Below, in pieces: positions 51,517 through 61,982 of a DNA stretch of 64,000 nt. Origin of the DNA: Leptolyngbyaceae cyanobacterium (GTDB taxonomy: Bacteria; Cyanobacteriota; Cyanobacteriia; Cyanobacteriales; Aerosakkonemataceae); contig DATNQN010000011.1 of NCBI GenBank assembly GCA_036703985.1, positions 1 through 64,000 on the forward strand, given 5' to 3'. Below the pieces are notes generated by a model. The model ran no database searches and was not told the origin of the DNA. It saw only the letters and a list, made by a program, of their open reading frames with translations. Numbering within the stretch: position 1 is the first letter of the stretch; each line of letters opens with the position of its first letter. The position numbers and the translations under genes were made by a program.

Positions 51517-51623
51517 AGTAGATTCCCTTGCTTTTGAGAGTCGCTATTTAGATTTACTCTAAGGTATGTGAAAAATATCCTTCAAAAATACACCTACTAG
51601 GGTGATTTGACTCGCTTTTAAAG

Positions 51624-51639
51624 TGTGATCTAGATCACG
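51624..51639. promoter_or_regulatory. CRP-like binding site
   Basis: TGTGATCTAGATCACG fits TGTGA-N6-TCACA with one mismatch at the last base, the consensus of bacterial CRP and cyanobacterial SYCRP1. It is upstream of the DUF2949 gene and just downstream of the DUF1824 gene. cAMP control of DUF2949 is inferred. Confidence 0.5.
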
Positions 51640-51666
51640 GGGATCGATCCGGAAGCCAATATCTAT

Positions 51667-52092
51667 CTATAGAAATAAGTCTAATGGGAAATGACCATAA
51701 GTGCCGCTGATTGATTCGTTAACAGAAGACTGGCAAGATACCAAAACTCCGCGATATTTTCCCGTGTAAGAATCGAGATAATAGGATTGCTTATTGGTGT
51801 TAAATTTTATGTAGACCGGCCCTTCAATTGCGGGGATATTAGAAGTATCGAAAGGAATTTGATAATCCAAACCTTTTAAGTAGCTTTCTAAGATGGTAAA
51901 ACCTTGAGTAACAGTTTCGGCACAAATACCGAGATTTTGATAGTCGCACAAACTAGTAATTAGCTGTAATGCTTCTTGAAGTAAGGATTTTTCTGATGCG
52001 GATGCGATCGTTTCAACCTCAATACAGCTAAATTTCTGAAGCAATTTGAGTGCTTGTTCCACTGTAAGATTTGTTGAGTTTTGTGTAGTCAT
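51667..52092 (-). CDS. DUF1824 family protein
   Basis: A 141-residue soluble protein. N-terminal helices (TVEQALKLLQKF, EALQLITSLCDYQNLGICAE) lead to the family hallmark VYIKFNTNKQSYYLDSYTG, then YRGVLVSCQSSVNESISGTY and GHFPLDLF at the C-terminus. DUF1824 proteins are nearly confined to cyanobacteria and plastids; function not established. It precedes the DUF2949 gene on the same strand by 150 bases, with the CRP-like site between. Confidence 0.88.
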   Translation of the reverse strand: MTTQNSTNLTVEQALKLLQKFSCIEVETIASASEKSLLQEALQLITSLCDYQNLGICAETVTQGFTILESYLKGLDYQIPFDTSNIPAIEGPVYIKFNTNKQSYYLDSYTGKYRGVLVSCQSSVNESISGTYGHFPLDLFL

Positions 52093-52421
52093 AGATTTAG
52101 AATGGGGCAGAGTTTAAAGTCAAAAGTCAAAAGTCAAAAAGTAAAAGAAAGATTAACTTAATATTTCTTTTTATTCAACTAGAGCATGGTGCATCTGGAT
52201 ATTTTACTACTATTAATGGGCTACCTGATATAGCAAACAGACTTCTGTGAACCATGAATTAGAATCCCCGACCGTTCACGGCGGGGAGTATGTCAAGACA
52301 AGACTAACGCCTACATCTGCGGTAAAAAACCAAACCCTAACATCCCATCCAAAATATCAAAACAACATCTGTGTTCATCTGTGTTCATCTGTGGACATCT
52401 GTGGTAAAAAACACCCATTAT
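52093..52421. repeat. Spacer with CATCTGTG/ATCTGCG repeats
   Basis: No gene seen. Tandem TTCATCTGTG units at 52370-52405 and ACATCTGCGG at 52310-52325 belong to the dispersed ATCTGCG family. An AGTCAAAAGTCAAAAG reiteration lies at about 52119-52140. Confidence 0.6.
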
Positions 52422-53936
52422 TCACGGCAACCAAAAATCAGGCAATAAACCTTTCCCCAACTCCCGTACCAACTGATTAACAGTACGGGCAACTTGAATA
52501 TGAGGTTCATCAGCTTCTATGGGTAGGATGTTTGCCTTATCTCCCTGTCCCAAAAGTTCGATCGCAAAATTCGCCGCTTCCAAGCCAGTAACATAAGCCT
52601 TTTCCTGAGACCAAGAACCGTGACGAGTAACGATCCAATCCCCGCTCATAAAAACATTATCAAAACTAGTTACCCCCGGCAACATATACTGATAACTGCC
52701 GGGGAAGAAATGAGTAACGGCACGGGGTAAACGAACTACGCTGCTGTCAACTACTTTCGCCTCTCGAAACGCCGGAATACAAGTAGCTAAATCCCGATGA
52801 ACGATCGAAACAATTTCTGCGTCGCTTAGATGTAAAAACTGGTTAGCGTGATAAAAATCCGCTTCCACTACCGTACCAGGTTCATTTTTATACTCATCAT
52901 GCAAGCTGTTCAAGTCGAAAAACGTCCAGCCAGTAGTAGGATTGAAGCCAAAACACGCATTAGAAGGAAGGGGGATATCGATTTTGCGATCGAACCACAA
53001 GCGAGTTGCTAACACATCAACTGCCGACAAATTACTCAAATCTCGAAATTCCTGACGGCTTTGCAAAGTAGGGCTGCTGCTGACAATCTTTTGCATTCCG
53101 GTAATACCAACTGCAAAGATTACCGCATCTGCATCAAATACTTCCTCACCGCAAACTACGCCAGTAGCGCGATTGTTGCGATCGACAATTAAGTCAGTTA
53201 CTCGCCGTTGAGTTAATACTTTGCCGCCAATTGATTCGATGTAGTCTACCCAAGGACGAAATATCTTCTCTCCTACCGTTCCCCGACACCAAACTACATC
53301 GAAATTCGGTTGATGGGCGAGGATAAAATAATACAACATACCCAAAGCTGCGGCAGCAGAACATTGTTCGCCAGGGGCAAACAATCCTACTAATAACATG
53401 GGTTCAAAAGAATCTTTGTATAGTCTGGCAGAAACCCCAAATTGTTTGAATAATTCACGGGCGGTTACTTTATCGTACCGTCGCCAAGCTTCATCGGAAT
53501 TATCAAAATCTATTAATGTATATAGTAGGGGTAAAGCAGAAAGGCGATCGATTAAAGGTAATCTTTTAAATTTAGTATAAAGAAAAGTTCCCAACGGAGT
53601 AGGCAGTAGCGGTTCTTCTTGAAAAATTGGCGATTCAACTTCCAATCCTGCGGGTGAATATTGACTCGAACGAGTCCAATTAGTGAAGGGATTTAATTCT
53701 AATTGATTAATCAGGGAAAAAATATTTTTATAAGGGTACCAAAAGCCGTGAATCCCAGCTTCTACAGAACGTCCGCCAGCGGTTTTCCACCCTGCTACTA
53801 AGCCTCCCGGTACTGCACCAGCTTCGAGAAGGGTTACTTCATAACCTTGTTTTGCTAGGTGGTAAGTGGCACCTAAGCCCGCCCAACCCGCACCGACAAC
53901 GACTACCCGTGGCTTTTGGAATGTGGATGCACTCAT
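52422..53936 (-). CDS. FAD oxidoreductase, carotene-desaturase-like
   Basis: A 504-residue flavoenzyme. The N-terminal dinucleotide-binding motif is VVVVGAGWAGLGATYHLAK, followed by LLEAGAVPGGLVAGW; the C-terminal FAD motif is DNVFMSGDWIVTRHGSWSQE. This layout is that of the phytoene/zeta-carotene desaturase and HpnE-like amine-oxidase clan. It could act on a carotenoid or on hydroxysqualene. Its nearness to the hopanoid island makes HpnE worth considering, but HpnE is shorter (about 420) and no HpnC/HpnD pair is seen, so I leave it unassigned. Single gene. Confidence 0.8.
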   Translation of the reverse strand: MSASTFQKPRVVVVGAGWAGLGATYHLAKQGYEVTLLEAGAVPGGLVAGWKTAGGRSVEAGIHGFWYPYKNIFSLINQLELNPFTNWTRSSQYSPAGLEVESPIFQEEPLLPTPLGTFLYTKFKRLPLIDRLSALPLLYTLIDFDNSDEAWRRYDKVTARELFKQFGVSARLYKDSFEPMLLVGLFAPGEQCSAAAALGMLYYFILAHQPNFDVVWCRGTVGEKIFRPWVDYIESIGGKVLTQRRVTDLIVDRNNRATGVVCGEEVFDADAVIFAVGITGMQKIVSSSPTLQSRQEFRDLSNLSAVDVLATRLWFDRKIDIPLPSNACFGFNPTTGWTFFDLNSLHDEYKNEPGTVVEADFYHANQFLHLSDAEIVSIVHRDLATCIPAFREAKVVDSSVVRLPRAVTHFFPGSYQYMLPGVTSFDNVFMSGDWIVTRHGSWSQEKAYVTGLEAANFAIELLGQGDKANILPIEADEPHIQVARTVNQLVRELGKGLLPDFWLP

Positions 53937-54107
53937 TGCGATCGCTAATAAATCACGCTCAATCTTTTTAGATATTAACAGTTATTAGCTAATTGATAAA
54001 GCGATTGTCAGTTGTAGCATTGTCTGATAAGAGGGCGAGTTTAGCAGAAAATCTTCGCGTACATACAGATTAATTCGTAACCAAACTTGCCCATATCATA
54101 TCATACT

Positions 54108-54635
54108 TTAAGAAGCACTTTTGAGTTCTTGAAATTTGGCGCGAATAGTTTCTATGCGTTTACGATTGACTCCCAGATCGGATTGACCGAGACGGGAAGC
54201 GGAACGAACTTGGATCGTGTTTGAATTTTCATCTAAATAGAATTCAACATCATCGACAAATCCCATAATTTTACTGGTGAATTCTGCATAGAGATAATGG
54301 GAATTTTCGGTGATGATTTTGGTTCTTTCTTCAGATTCAATGACTTTTTTGAGATTAGCCATTGCCTCGGCGGGAGTAGAATTATAAGTAAGCGGCTCTA
54401 TTTTATGTAAAGAATCTTGACTTTGGCTGTTGACGCAATTGGGGCTATTCGGACAAGGGGCTAATTTGCCTGCTTGTACTCCGATGTTAGTGGGTCTTTT
54501 TCCTGAAAACACGGTCATTCCTCCCGGAAATGCGATCGTTGTCCATAGCAAAAATATAGTGGCTAACAGCAACGATAACAAGACTATCATTAAGATTTTC
54601 AGAGGAGAATGTTTTTCTACTGTGGACTCAACCAT
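54108..54635 (-). CDS. DUF1499 family protein
   Basis: A 175-residue protein with an N-terminal membrane anchor or signal (ILMIVLLSLLLATIFLLWTT) and a DUF1499 domain: LAPCPNSPNCVNSQSQD (conserved Cys pair), then YLYAEFTSKIMGFVDDVEFY and SASRLGQSDLGVNRKRIE. Found widely in cyanobacteria and plants; likely membrane-anchored in the periplasm or lumen. Function unknown; single gene. Confidence 0.88.
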   Translation of the reverse strand: MVESTVEKHSPLKILMIVLLSLLLATIFLLWTTIAFPGGMTVFSGKRPTNIGVQAGKLAPCPNSPNCVNSQSQDSLHKIEPLTYNSTPAEAMANLKKVIESEERTKIITENSHYLYAEFTSKIMGFVDDVEFYLDENSNTIQVRSASRLGQSDLGVNRKRIETIRAKFQELKSAS

Positions 54636-54755
54636 GAATTATTTAACTCTGACTTAACCTTTTTATTATCTTACCTTATTTTGGTAATTGGGAAGAATGA
54701 ATGGCTAATTAGCGATTGGTTTTATTACCTATTACCAATTAGCCTTATCTATCCA

Positions 54756-56234
54756 TCACAATTGATTGACTAAAATTTCTTCACCTTGTCGGTAAATTTC
54801 ACGGGCGTAGTCCGTCCAACCACCTTGTCCCCAATAACGAAAACAACTAGTTTGCAGTAAAAGATTGTACAGTAATGCTTTTCGGTAGGCAGATTCTTTA
54901 GTAATGGTTGCCGATAACGGATCGACTTTTTGATGGAATAAAGCGCTGAGTTGATTCATGGGAGTCAAGACATTTTCGTATCCTTGTACCCAACTGATAT
55001 GATTTGTCCAAGAAGCGCCATCCATGTGAAAATTATGGTTAGTTTGTTTGATTTCATAGATAGCATTGGCTACTGCTTCCGGGCTACAATTTTCTGGGGA
55101 AATTTGCTGCCAAATTAGATGTTGACCGATTGGCTGGCAGGTAGGATAATCATCGGGATGGCAACCAGCCGCTGCAATTAATTCTAAGTATTCCGTACCC
55201 GTCATGGCTACAGTACCGGATTTGCCACCATCATTTTGTGCCATTTCATGACAAGCTTGGAAAAAGGCGCTGGGAAATTCATTCATCATCACGCCGCCAT
55301 TTTCTCCATCGCCAATTTGAGTAACTATTGGTGGGATGGAAACCCCACCTAATTTTTGGGGAGAAAGGGTTTTTGCTTCGTAGTAAGGCTGCATTTGTCC
55401 TACTAGTTTGGTGTCGGAACCTTGGGTTTTAATTAAAGCGATGATGCTGAGAGTTTCTCCATCGGAATTACGGGCGATTAAACGGTGGGGTAAGTGTTTG
55501 AATTGCAGGGGTTGTCCGGTAAGTGTTTCGACAGAATGTTCTTGCACTAATAGCCAACGATATCCGCTTTCTTTGAGTGCTTTCACGAATTGAAATAAGG
55601 TATCCGGATGATTGGGTAGGTGCATTTCTGGAGGAGAAAATCCTTTGACGCGAGATAATGCTTCCCAACCAAAAATGGCAGCGAAATTATGTTGCCAAGC
55701 TTGGATATGCAGTTTAATATCGGGTATTGGTGTAGAGGGAACGACTGCATGACTCCACATGGTTCCCAACCATTCTACGTAAGGCTGATAATTGGGGTCA
55801 ACGGTAATGCGTTTGAGATTTTCTAAGATATCGCCGCGCCCCATTTGGCGGAGTCCCCAAAGCAAGTTTCCCGAATAATCTAACATGATGCGAGGGTTGC
55901 AACCTTTGCTAACTAATTCGGGGATAAAATCTGCCATGCGGCTATAACAATTGGCGAAAGGTGTGGCGTTGTGATTATCCCCTTGATGGGGATGTTCAAA
56001 CATATGTTGCAGGTTGCTGATGAGTTGGCCATTATGCCCAGCTGGTATGGTAGGCTGGTGCATATGCAGCGCGATCGCAAAAACAGCTTTTACTCGGTCT
56101 AATTGCAGATTTGTTTTAGGTAGAAATACTGGTCGATCCTGTTGAACTACTGACTTAATTTCTGATTCCCAGCCAGAAATATTTGGGAATCCATCAATTA
56201 ATTCGGATAATTGGGGAAGAGTGGAAGCAAGCAT
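54756..56234 (-). CDS. Glycoside hydrolase family 57 protein
   Basis: A 492-residue GH57 enzyme; the family covers alpha-amylases, amylopullulanases and branching enzymes. Seen: the N-terminal barrel strand VKAVFAIALHMHQPT, the nucleophile-region motif GFSPPEMHLP (candidate Glu), and QIGDGENGGVMMNEFP (candidate Asp region). No signal peptide, so it is probably cytoplasmic and acts on glycogen-like glucans. The polarity of its action is not predictable. Single gene. Confidence 0.85.
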   Translation of the reverse strand: MLASTLPQLSELIDGFPNISGWESEIKSVVQQDRPVFLPKTNLQLDRVKAVFAIALHMHQPTIPAGHNGQLISNLQHMFEHPHQGDNHNATPFANCYSRMADFIPELVSKGCNPRIMLDYSGNLLWGLRQMGRGDILENLKRITVDPNYQPYVEWLGTMWSHAVVPSTPIPDIKLHIQAWQHNFAAIFGWEALSRVKGFSPPEMHLPNHPDTLFQFVKALKESGYRWLLVQEHSVETLTGQPLQFKHLPHRLIARNSDGETLSIIALIKTQGSDTKLVGQMQPYYEAKTLSPQKLGGVSIPPIVTQIGDGENGGVMMNEFPSAFFQACHEMAQNDGGKSGTVAMTGTEYLELIAAAGCHPDDYPTCQPIGQHLIWQQISPENCSPEAVANAIYEIKQTNHNFHMDGASWTNHISWVQGYENVLTPMNQLSALFHQKVDPLSATITKESAYRKALLYNLLLQTSCFRYWGQGGWTDYAREIYRQGEEILVNQL

Positions 56235-56342
56235 AGCAATGACAAACTAAATATAGGAAACATATTGAGTTTGACACAATTAAGAGAAAGTTTACTTAAA
56301 CTTATGTATTATCCTATTTAAGCATTAACTTGAAATTGAAGC

Positions 56343-56798
56343 TTATTTTGGGATAGCAGTTCCGGCACATCTTACATAATAGAATACTCTATCTTCTGGA
56401 TGATCGAAGTTTAAGCCTTCGCTCATTTCCAGATTCCATTCTCCTTTGTAATTGGTGCGATTTAATTCCTTAATATCTATGACATCTCCGCCCATATTTG
56501 GGCCTTCAGCTATTACTACTGCATTGGGTATTTCCGGTTTAATTAAGTAGATACCGCTATAAACAGTATGCCACTCATCTCCATCTTTTTCTACCCACAT
56601 ATATTCACCATCTGCTGTGTAAATGAAGCGACTTTTTTCGCATTCTCCTGAGTTACTCCATTCTCCCACTAACAGCGACTTATTGACGCGGGGACTAGCA
56701 GCAGTACTGCTGTTTAAGAGTTGGCAAAGTAACAAGGATAAAAAGGGTACAAATGATTTCAGTAGATGGAACCTGAGATTAAGTAAATTAGATTTCAT
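56343..56798 (-). CDS. Small secreted hypothetical protein
   Basis: A 151-residue protein from ATG 56798 (an upstream TTG at 56816 would add six residues). Residues about 1-35 are a signal peptide with a hydrophobic core (FVPFLSLLLCQLLNSSTAAS). The mature part has a lipocalin- or DUF-like beta pattern: LLVGEWSNSGECEKSRFIYT, GEYMWVEKDG, and a second Cys near the end (YYVRCAGTA), so a disulphide is possible. Function unknown. Confidence 0.7.
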   Translation of the reverse strand: MKSNLLNLRFHLLKSFVPFLSLLLCQLLNSSTAASPRVNKSLLVGEWSNSGECEKSRFIYTADGEYMWVEKDGDEWHTVYSGIYLIKPEIPNAVVIAEGPNMGGDVIDIKELNRTNYKGEWNLEMSEGLNFDHPEDRVFYYVRCAGTAIPK

Positions 56799-56933
56799 AG
56801 AAGTGAGAATTGGCAAACCAAAAAATTACTTTTTATCATATCAACCTAACCCTGGATAAAAAAGTAGGATAAGTATGATGGTGCGTTATGCTGTCGAAGA
56901 TATAGCGATCCTAAATGAATTGCGAACAACTAA

Positions 56934-56985
56934 ACCCCACCCTAGCCCTCCCCTTGGTAAGGGGCGGGCTAGGGTGGGGTTGATT
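56934..56985. repeat. CCCCACCCTAG palindromic repeat
   Basis: AACCCCACCCTAGCCCT and the complementary GGGCTAGGGTGGGGTT form a long stem around CCCCTTGGTAAGGGGC. It lies between the secreted protein gene and cas6. Confidence 0.75.
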
Positions 56986-57022
56986 ATTTAAATAGGATCG
57001 CTATAGCACCCTACGAATCTAC

Positions 57023-58042
57023 TTAGCGAGATTCGGTAATAATTTTTACTTGTCCCATTCCCATGCCTGTTTTCCGTCCGATTCCGGCAAAAACGGCAAA
57101 ATTGGCTAGGGTAGTTGCGATCGCAGCTTCTTCTGGTTTGGGGAACAAGTACCGCACCCAACCTTGAGCGCCAATTTCTGGCCCACCTTTCATTTTGAGG
57201 GCATAAGTTTTAATGTCAAATGCCGATACTAAACAATGCCATTTAATCGCGGGAAAATGTAAATTTTCCGGTGCGAAAGTGTTCCAACGTCGCCATAAGT
57301 TATCGAATACTAATTCTGGTAATGGTAAAGCTTGGACGTTTTGTTCTTGTTTAAAACTGGTAGGAGAAACAAACTCGATTTCAATTAAATGGCAGCTTGG
57401 TATCTTGACTAATTCTTCAAAAGTAGTACTTTTGACAATTTCTAAACTGTTTCCCAACCGACAATCGATATGGGCTAAATTAATATCAACTCCTAAATCT
57501 TGACTCAAACCCCAAAGTAGAGGCGCTAACAGAGCTTTTTGTAATATACTAATTCTTAAATAGAAGTTTTGACGGAAAGTATTGGATCTCAATGCAAGGG
57601 TTACTGGTAAACTTTTAGACGAGTGAATTTCTTCTGCTAAATCTGGATTGGTGGCGGCTAACCATTTAAAAAATCGGGCATGAATGGCACGTCCCATCGT
57701 GGATGGTAATGTTTTGGCTGGGGTGAGGGAAACGTGCAATACGTGCAAGGAATGACGGTCTATTTCGATATCGTTAATTTGATACGTTTTGCCTTGCCAC
57801 TGCACTATTTTATTTTGATTTATTTGACGAGAAATAGAATCTAATAATAAAGGATAATGTTTTGCTTCTGGTAAAATTGGCATTACCTTGGTAATGTCGC
57901 CACTTTTAGTTAAATTAACCCAAATTGGTATGTTTGGCGAGGGGGGAAGCCAATTAGTTAAGGAAACCGATCGATCGCTATTTGACAAAGGTTGTAAAAT
58001 GACTTTTAAACCAGCGATCGCATTACCAGAATTTTCTTCCAT
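57023..58042 (-). CDS. cas6: Orphan Cas6 CRISPR endoribonuclease
   Basis: A 339-residue Cas6-type RAMP protein; Cas6 cuts CRISPR transcripts into guide RNAs. The N-terminal ferredoxin-like fold holds a helix GRAIHARFFKWLAA whose His121 is a good general-base candidate. The C-terminal Gly-rich loop is FAGIGRKTGMGMGQVKI, the hallmark of Cas6. No other cas gene and no repeat array lies in the window, so it is either an orphan or serves an array elsewhere. Its start is just 41 bases from the 3' end of the large NB-ARC/WD40 gene, on the same strand. Dispersed simple repeats fill the gap. Confidence 0.82.
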   Translation of the reverse strand: MEENSGNAIAGLKVILQPLSNSDRSVSLTNWLPPSPNIPIWVNLTKSGDITKVMPILPEAKHYPLLLDSISRQINQNKIVQWQGKTYQINDIEIDRHSLHVLHVSLTPAKTLPSTMGRAIHARFFKWLAATNPDLAEEIHSSKSLPVTLALRSNTFRQNFYLRISILQKALLAPLLWGLSQDLGVDINLAHIDCRLGNSLEIVKSTTFEELVKIPSCHLIEIEFVSPTSFKQEQNVQALPLPELVFDNLWRRWNTFAPENLHFPAIKWHCLVSAFDIKTYALKMKGGPEIGAQGWVRYLFPKPEEAAIATTLANFAVFAGIGRKTGMGMGQVKIITESR

Positions 58043-58083
58043 AATTTATACTAAGTAGGTAGGCAGGAGTCAGAATTCAGGAG

Positions 58084-61000
58084 TCAGAATTCAGGGGTTA
58101 CAAAATTTCCCCTTTCCCCTTTTCCCCTTTCCCCCTTTCCCTTTGCGCCTAAAGCTTTGAGAGTGGCAATAGTTGCTTCGGTTAAACCCGTAACCCCTGT
58201 AATATTCATACCTTCATAAGGACGATCGCTTTTCAAGGTTTGCAGGCATTTACCTGTCGCAACATCCCATAATTTTATTGTCTCAGAATCGCTGCCACTA
58301 GCTAAAATTTTTCCATCTGAACTAAAGGCGATCGACCAGACGTAACCGTGATTTACTTCTAAAATTTGGCAACATTTATTACTAGTAATATCCCAAAAAC
58401 GTACCGTACTGTCGGAACTGCCAGTAGCGAGGAGATTTTCTTGGGGACTAAAGGCGATCGCATTAATCGCGCCAGTATGTCCCTGTAAAATTTGTACGCA
58501 TTCCCCAGTCGAGATATCCCACAATCTAACGGTTTGGTCGAAACTACCGCTAGCGAGAAGATTACCTTGGGGACTAAATGCTACTGATTCTACCCAACTG
58601 AGATGCGATCGCAAAATTTGCACGCATTCTCCACTAGAAATATCCCACAATCTGATGGTTTGGTCAAAACTACCACTAGCGAGAAGATTTCCTTGGGGAC
58701 TAAACGCGATCGAATAAATTAAACCAGTATGTCCTGAGAACGTTTGCAAACATTTACCAGTATTAATATCCCAAATTTTGGCGGTTTTATCTTCACCAGC
58801 ACTAGCTAAAATACTGTCGTTGGGAGAAAAATCGATCGACCAAATCCAACCTGTATGTCCTTGCAAAGTTTGCACAGATTGTCCGGTTTGCCAATCCCAT
58901 AATTCGATCGCGCGATCGTTACCTGTTGCTAGAATACGTCCATCGTGACTGAAAGCGACAGACCAACTCCAACCTGCATCTAACTGCAAAGTTTTGACTA
59001 GTTCGCCAGTTTGCACGTTCCACAATCCGATTTTGCGATCGTTACCAGCAGCTAAAATTTGGAGAGAATCTTGATTAAGATCGTAAATGGGCGGACTGAA
59101 AGCCACCGAATGCACGTAATCTCGACTTCCTTGCAAAGTTCTCAAACAATACCCCGTGCGAGTATCCCAAAGCCTCACCGTGCGGTCTATACTGCCAGTA
59201 GCCAACATTTGTCCGTTGGGATGAAACGCTAACGAACTTACCCACGTAGCGTGACCTTGCAAAGAAAGCAGACAAGTACCATCCGTCACATCCCACAACT
59301 TAACTGTACGGTCTTGACCGCCACTCGCCAAAACTTTCCCATCCGGACTAAACGCCAGTCGCCACACCCAAGCAACGTGACCCCGCAAAACTTCACGGCA
59401 AGTATTAGTTTTGACATCCCACAAATATATCGTCGCGTCATCGCCACAACTAGCGAGAGTGCTGCCATCCGGACTAAATAACACCGACCACACCCAACCT
59501 TGATGTCCTGGCAGAGTTCGATCGCAAGTGCCGCTTGCTACATCCCACAGCTTAACCGCCCCTTCGATACTGCCGCAAGCAACTGTTTTGCCATCCGAAC
59601 TGAAAGAAACCGCAAATACCCAACCGCTACCAGTTTCCCAAGTTTGCAAACATTCCCCAGTTTGCACATCCCAAAATTTAATCGTAGCTTCAGTACCGCA
59701 AGCCAAAGTATTTCCATCCGGACTGAAAACAACAGATTGCACCCAATTTTTATGCCCTGTTAAAGTTTTCAAACATTTACCTGTTGAGATATCCCATAAC
59801 TTTGCAGTTTTGTCTTCGCTACCACTAGCCAGGATGTGTCCATCATGACTAAAAGCAAGAGATTGTACCCAACCTTGATGTCCCTGCAATATTTGCAAAA
59901 AAGTGGTGTGCAAACTTTCTACTCTTTCATCAATTTGCCATAAACGAATTTCACCATCTGTATCGCCCGTTGCTAAAATTTTTCCATCCGGGCTGAATGC
60001 TACTGCAAAGATAGTGCGAAAAGTTTCGTTGAAAACGCATTTCGCAAAGTTGGCATTTTGGAAATTGACATTATGTAAATTTACGTCTTGTAAGTAAGCT
60101 TGCCAAATTGTTAAATCAGAAAAATCATAGTTGGTTAAATTTGTCTTTAATTGGCATAGTAAATTGATGGCATTTCCGCCAGCGTAACCTTGCTGAGATT
60201 TGGATTGAATTCTCAAGTTTGCCAAAATGTCGATTAAGCAATTTGCAATAGATTTTTTTGAACCAAAATTAACTAGAATTTGTTCTGCGATCGGATTGAG
60301 AATCAAACGAATTTGGGTATCTCTAACATAATCGAGAGTTTGAGCTTTAATCAAAGCATGACTGCGGAAAATACTAATGTTTTGACTGGTGATTTCTCGA
60401 CAAACTTGTTCGATTAGTCGCCCCGTCACGTATTCCATAATCACTGGTTGCAAGGTAAAACGCAAGGCGCTATTTTGACCTAAGGTAGGAGTCGATTTTT
60501 CAATTAAGGAACGCCTACCCAAAGATTCCAATGCCTCTAGTAATTTGGCAGCGGCAACAGGCGAAATGATATCTTCTTTTAATTCAGCCATTGAAACGGG
60601 TTCGCGATTAATTGCCAGCCAATACATCACCTCTTCTTCTAAACTAGATAAACGATTAAAGTGTTGGTCTAATAAATCGCGAATGTCGCCAAAAACAACC
60701 GTATTTTCGGCTAAAAATTCGGCAATATTTCCATTGAATAATTCTTGGATGGTGGTCGAAACGATCTTTAATGCTAAAGGGTTTCCTGTATAGCGTTGGA
60801 TCAGTTGTTCCCATTCTTCACCAGTAGCACGGAAAAACCCTTTTGCCCGTAAGATTTCTTGTCCGTCTGTGGAGTTTAAACCAATTAATTGCAGTGACCT
60901 TACTGGTAAACTTGCGCCTTCTAAAGAAGCAACTTCTTTCGGTTTTTCTCGACTGGTGAGAAGTAAACAGCTTTGATGATTCGCTTCTGCTACTTGTTTG

Positions 61001-61737
61001 AATAATTCTCCATAATCTTCATATCCATCGGCATAATATCCCGCGCGTTCGCCACATAAAATAGTTTCTACGTTGTCGATAATTATTAAACAGCGTTTTT
61101 GACGAAGAATTTCGCCAAAACGGGAAATCAAATGACCGACATTTTTTGGTAAATCGGTTTCTTCTTGGTTTGATAAAAATTGAATTAATTTAGCTAAAAA
61201 TTCGACAATTGGTGGCGCGTTGCGGAGACTGCGCCAAATCACATAATCGAAATTATCTTGAATTTCTTCCGCTAATTTAACGGATAAAGCTGTTTTACCG
61301 ATGCCGCCAATACCCAGCAGTGCGACTAAACGACAGTTGTCTTGTATAATCCAGTACTTTAACTTGGCACGTTCGTCTGCGCGATCGTAAAAAGAGGATA
61401 CGTCAATTGCTTCACCCCAATCGATCTGATGTTGCTTTGGCGATCGCTCGGTGCGATCGTCATCAGAAATTGGCCTAGTATAATCTTCAGGCTGTAACTG
61501 TAAGTGAAAAGCCCGGAAAAAGTACTCTAAAGTTTGTTTGTCAACGGCTTCTTCGTGCGCTAACACTTTGGCGATCGTAAAAGGTGCTAAGTTAGTGCGA
61601 TCGTTTAATTCCTCTAGAGTAAACTTATCCCCATTATTTTCCTCAATTTCCAACTGCCGTCTTGCTTCTGCTAGCTTTTGCAAGCCTTTCGGCGTCAGGA
61701 TAACACCGCGTTTGCGTCTTTGCTTGTGTCGATCCAT
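58084..61737 (-). CDS. NB-ARC/WD40 STAND ATPase
   Basis: A 1217-residue signalling ATPase. Residues about 10-85 are a helical HTH-like domain ([36 protein letters not shown]). The NB-ARC domain (about 115-470) has P-loop GIGGIGKTA (142-150), Walker [10 protein letters not shown], and TSREKP. A short pentapeptide-like stretch ([16 protein letters not shown]) leads to 14 WD40 units, enough for two seven-bladed propellers. The C-terminus [20 protein letters not shown] is conserved in such proteins. The last 16 residues ([12 protein letters not shown]...) come from a simple repeat at the 3' end. A STAND sensor; the ligand is unknown. Cas6 follows on the same strand. Confidence 0.9.
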   Translation of the reverse strand: MDRHKQRRKRGVILTPKGLQKLAEARRQLEIEENNGDKFTLEELNDRTNLAPFTIAKVLAHEEAVDKQTLEYFFRAFHLQLQPEDYTRPISDDDRTERSPKQHQIDWGEAIDVSSFYDRADERAKLKYWIIQDNCRLVALLGIGGIGKTALSVKLAEEIQDNFDYVIWRSLRNAPPIVEFLAKLIQFLSNQEETDLPKNVGHLISRFGEILRQKRCLIIIDNVETILCGERAGYYADGYEDYGELFKQVAEANHQSCLLLTSREKPKEVASLEGASLPVRSLQLIGLNSTDGQEILRAKGFFRATGEEWEQLIQRYTGNPLALKIVSTTIQELFNGNIAEFLAENTVVFGDIRDLLDQHFNRLSSLEEEVMYWLAINREPVSMAELKEDIISPVAAAKLLEALESLGRRSLIEKSTPTLGQNSALRFTLQPVIMEYVTGRLIEQVCREITSQNISIFRSHALIKAQTLDYVRDTQIRLILNPIAEQILVNFGSKKSIANCLIDILANLRIQSKSQQGYAGGNAINLLCQLKTNLTNYDFSDLTIWQAYLQDVNLHNVNFQNANFAKCVFNETFRTIFAVAFSPDGKILATGDTDGEIRLWQIDERVESLHTTFLQILQGHQGWVQSLAFSHDGHILASGSEDKTAKLWDISTGKCLKTLTGHKNWVQSVVFSPDGNTLACGTEATIKFWDVQTGECLQTWETGSGWVFAVSFSSDGKTVACGSIEGAVKLWDVASGTCDRTLPGHQGWVWSVLFSPDGSTLASCGDDATIYLWDVKTNTCREVLRGHVAWVWRLAFSPDGKVLASGGQDRTVKLWDVTDGTCLLSLQGHATWVSSLAFHPNGQMLATGSIDRTVRLWDTRTGYCLRTLQGSRDYVHSVAFSPPIYDLNQDSLQILAAGNDRKIGLWNVQTGELVKTLQLDAGWSWSVAFSHDGRILATGNDRAIELWDWQTGQSVQTLQGHTGWIWSIDFSPNDSILASAGEDKTAKIWDINTGKCLQTFSGHTGLIYSIAFSPQGNLLASGSFDQTIRLWDISSGECVQILRSHLSWVESVAFSPQGNLLASGSFDQTVRLWDISTGECVQILQGHTGAINAIAFSPQENLLATGSSDSTVRFWDITSNKCCQILEVNHGYVWSIAFSSDGKILASGSDSETIKLWDVATGKCLQTLKSDRPYEGMNITGVTGLTEATIATLKALGAKGKGERGKGERGNFVTPEF

Positions 61738-61848
61738 ATTTGTTTCACGCTTAACTGATCTTAAGTTAGCGCCTTAAGACCTTTAACTTTACTGGTAGAG
61801 ACGAGGGGAGGAGGACACACTGAAAGTATCGGTGTGGTTGATAAACCT

Positions 61849-61916
61849 AACCCCCCAGCCCCCTTCCCTACTAGGGAAGGGGGAGCAAGAAGGAAAGCCC
61901 CTCTCCTTGCAGTATT
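61849..61916. repeat. C/G-rich palindromic repeat
   Basis: CCCCCTTCCCTACTAGGGAA with its pairing arm, then GCCCCTCTCCTTGCAG. Nearly the same as the element inside the decarboxylase gene at 15184-15273. It lies between the divergent NB-ARC and ndhK genes. Confidence 0.7.
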
Positions 61917-61982
61917 GGGGTCAATCCAACAAATTTCGATCGCACCCGTAAGTAGTCCTCAACATTAGCAGGAGAAATAACG

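Noticed and set aside
52304-52412. Possible CRISPR-like repeat near 52.3 kb
   Set aside because: Short degenerate 10-base units of the dispersed ATCTGCG/CATCTGTG family; no spacers.
52422-53936. HpnE (hydroxysqualene dehydroxylase)
   Set aside because: Same clan, but longer than HpnE, and no HpnC/HpnD pair is in the window; kept as a general carotene-desaturase-like enzyme.
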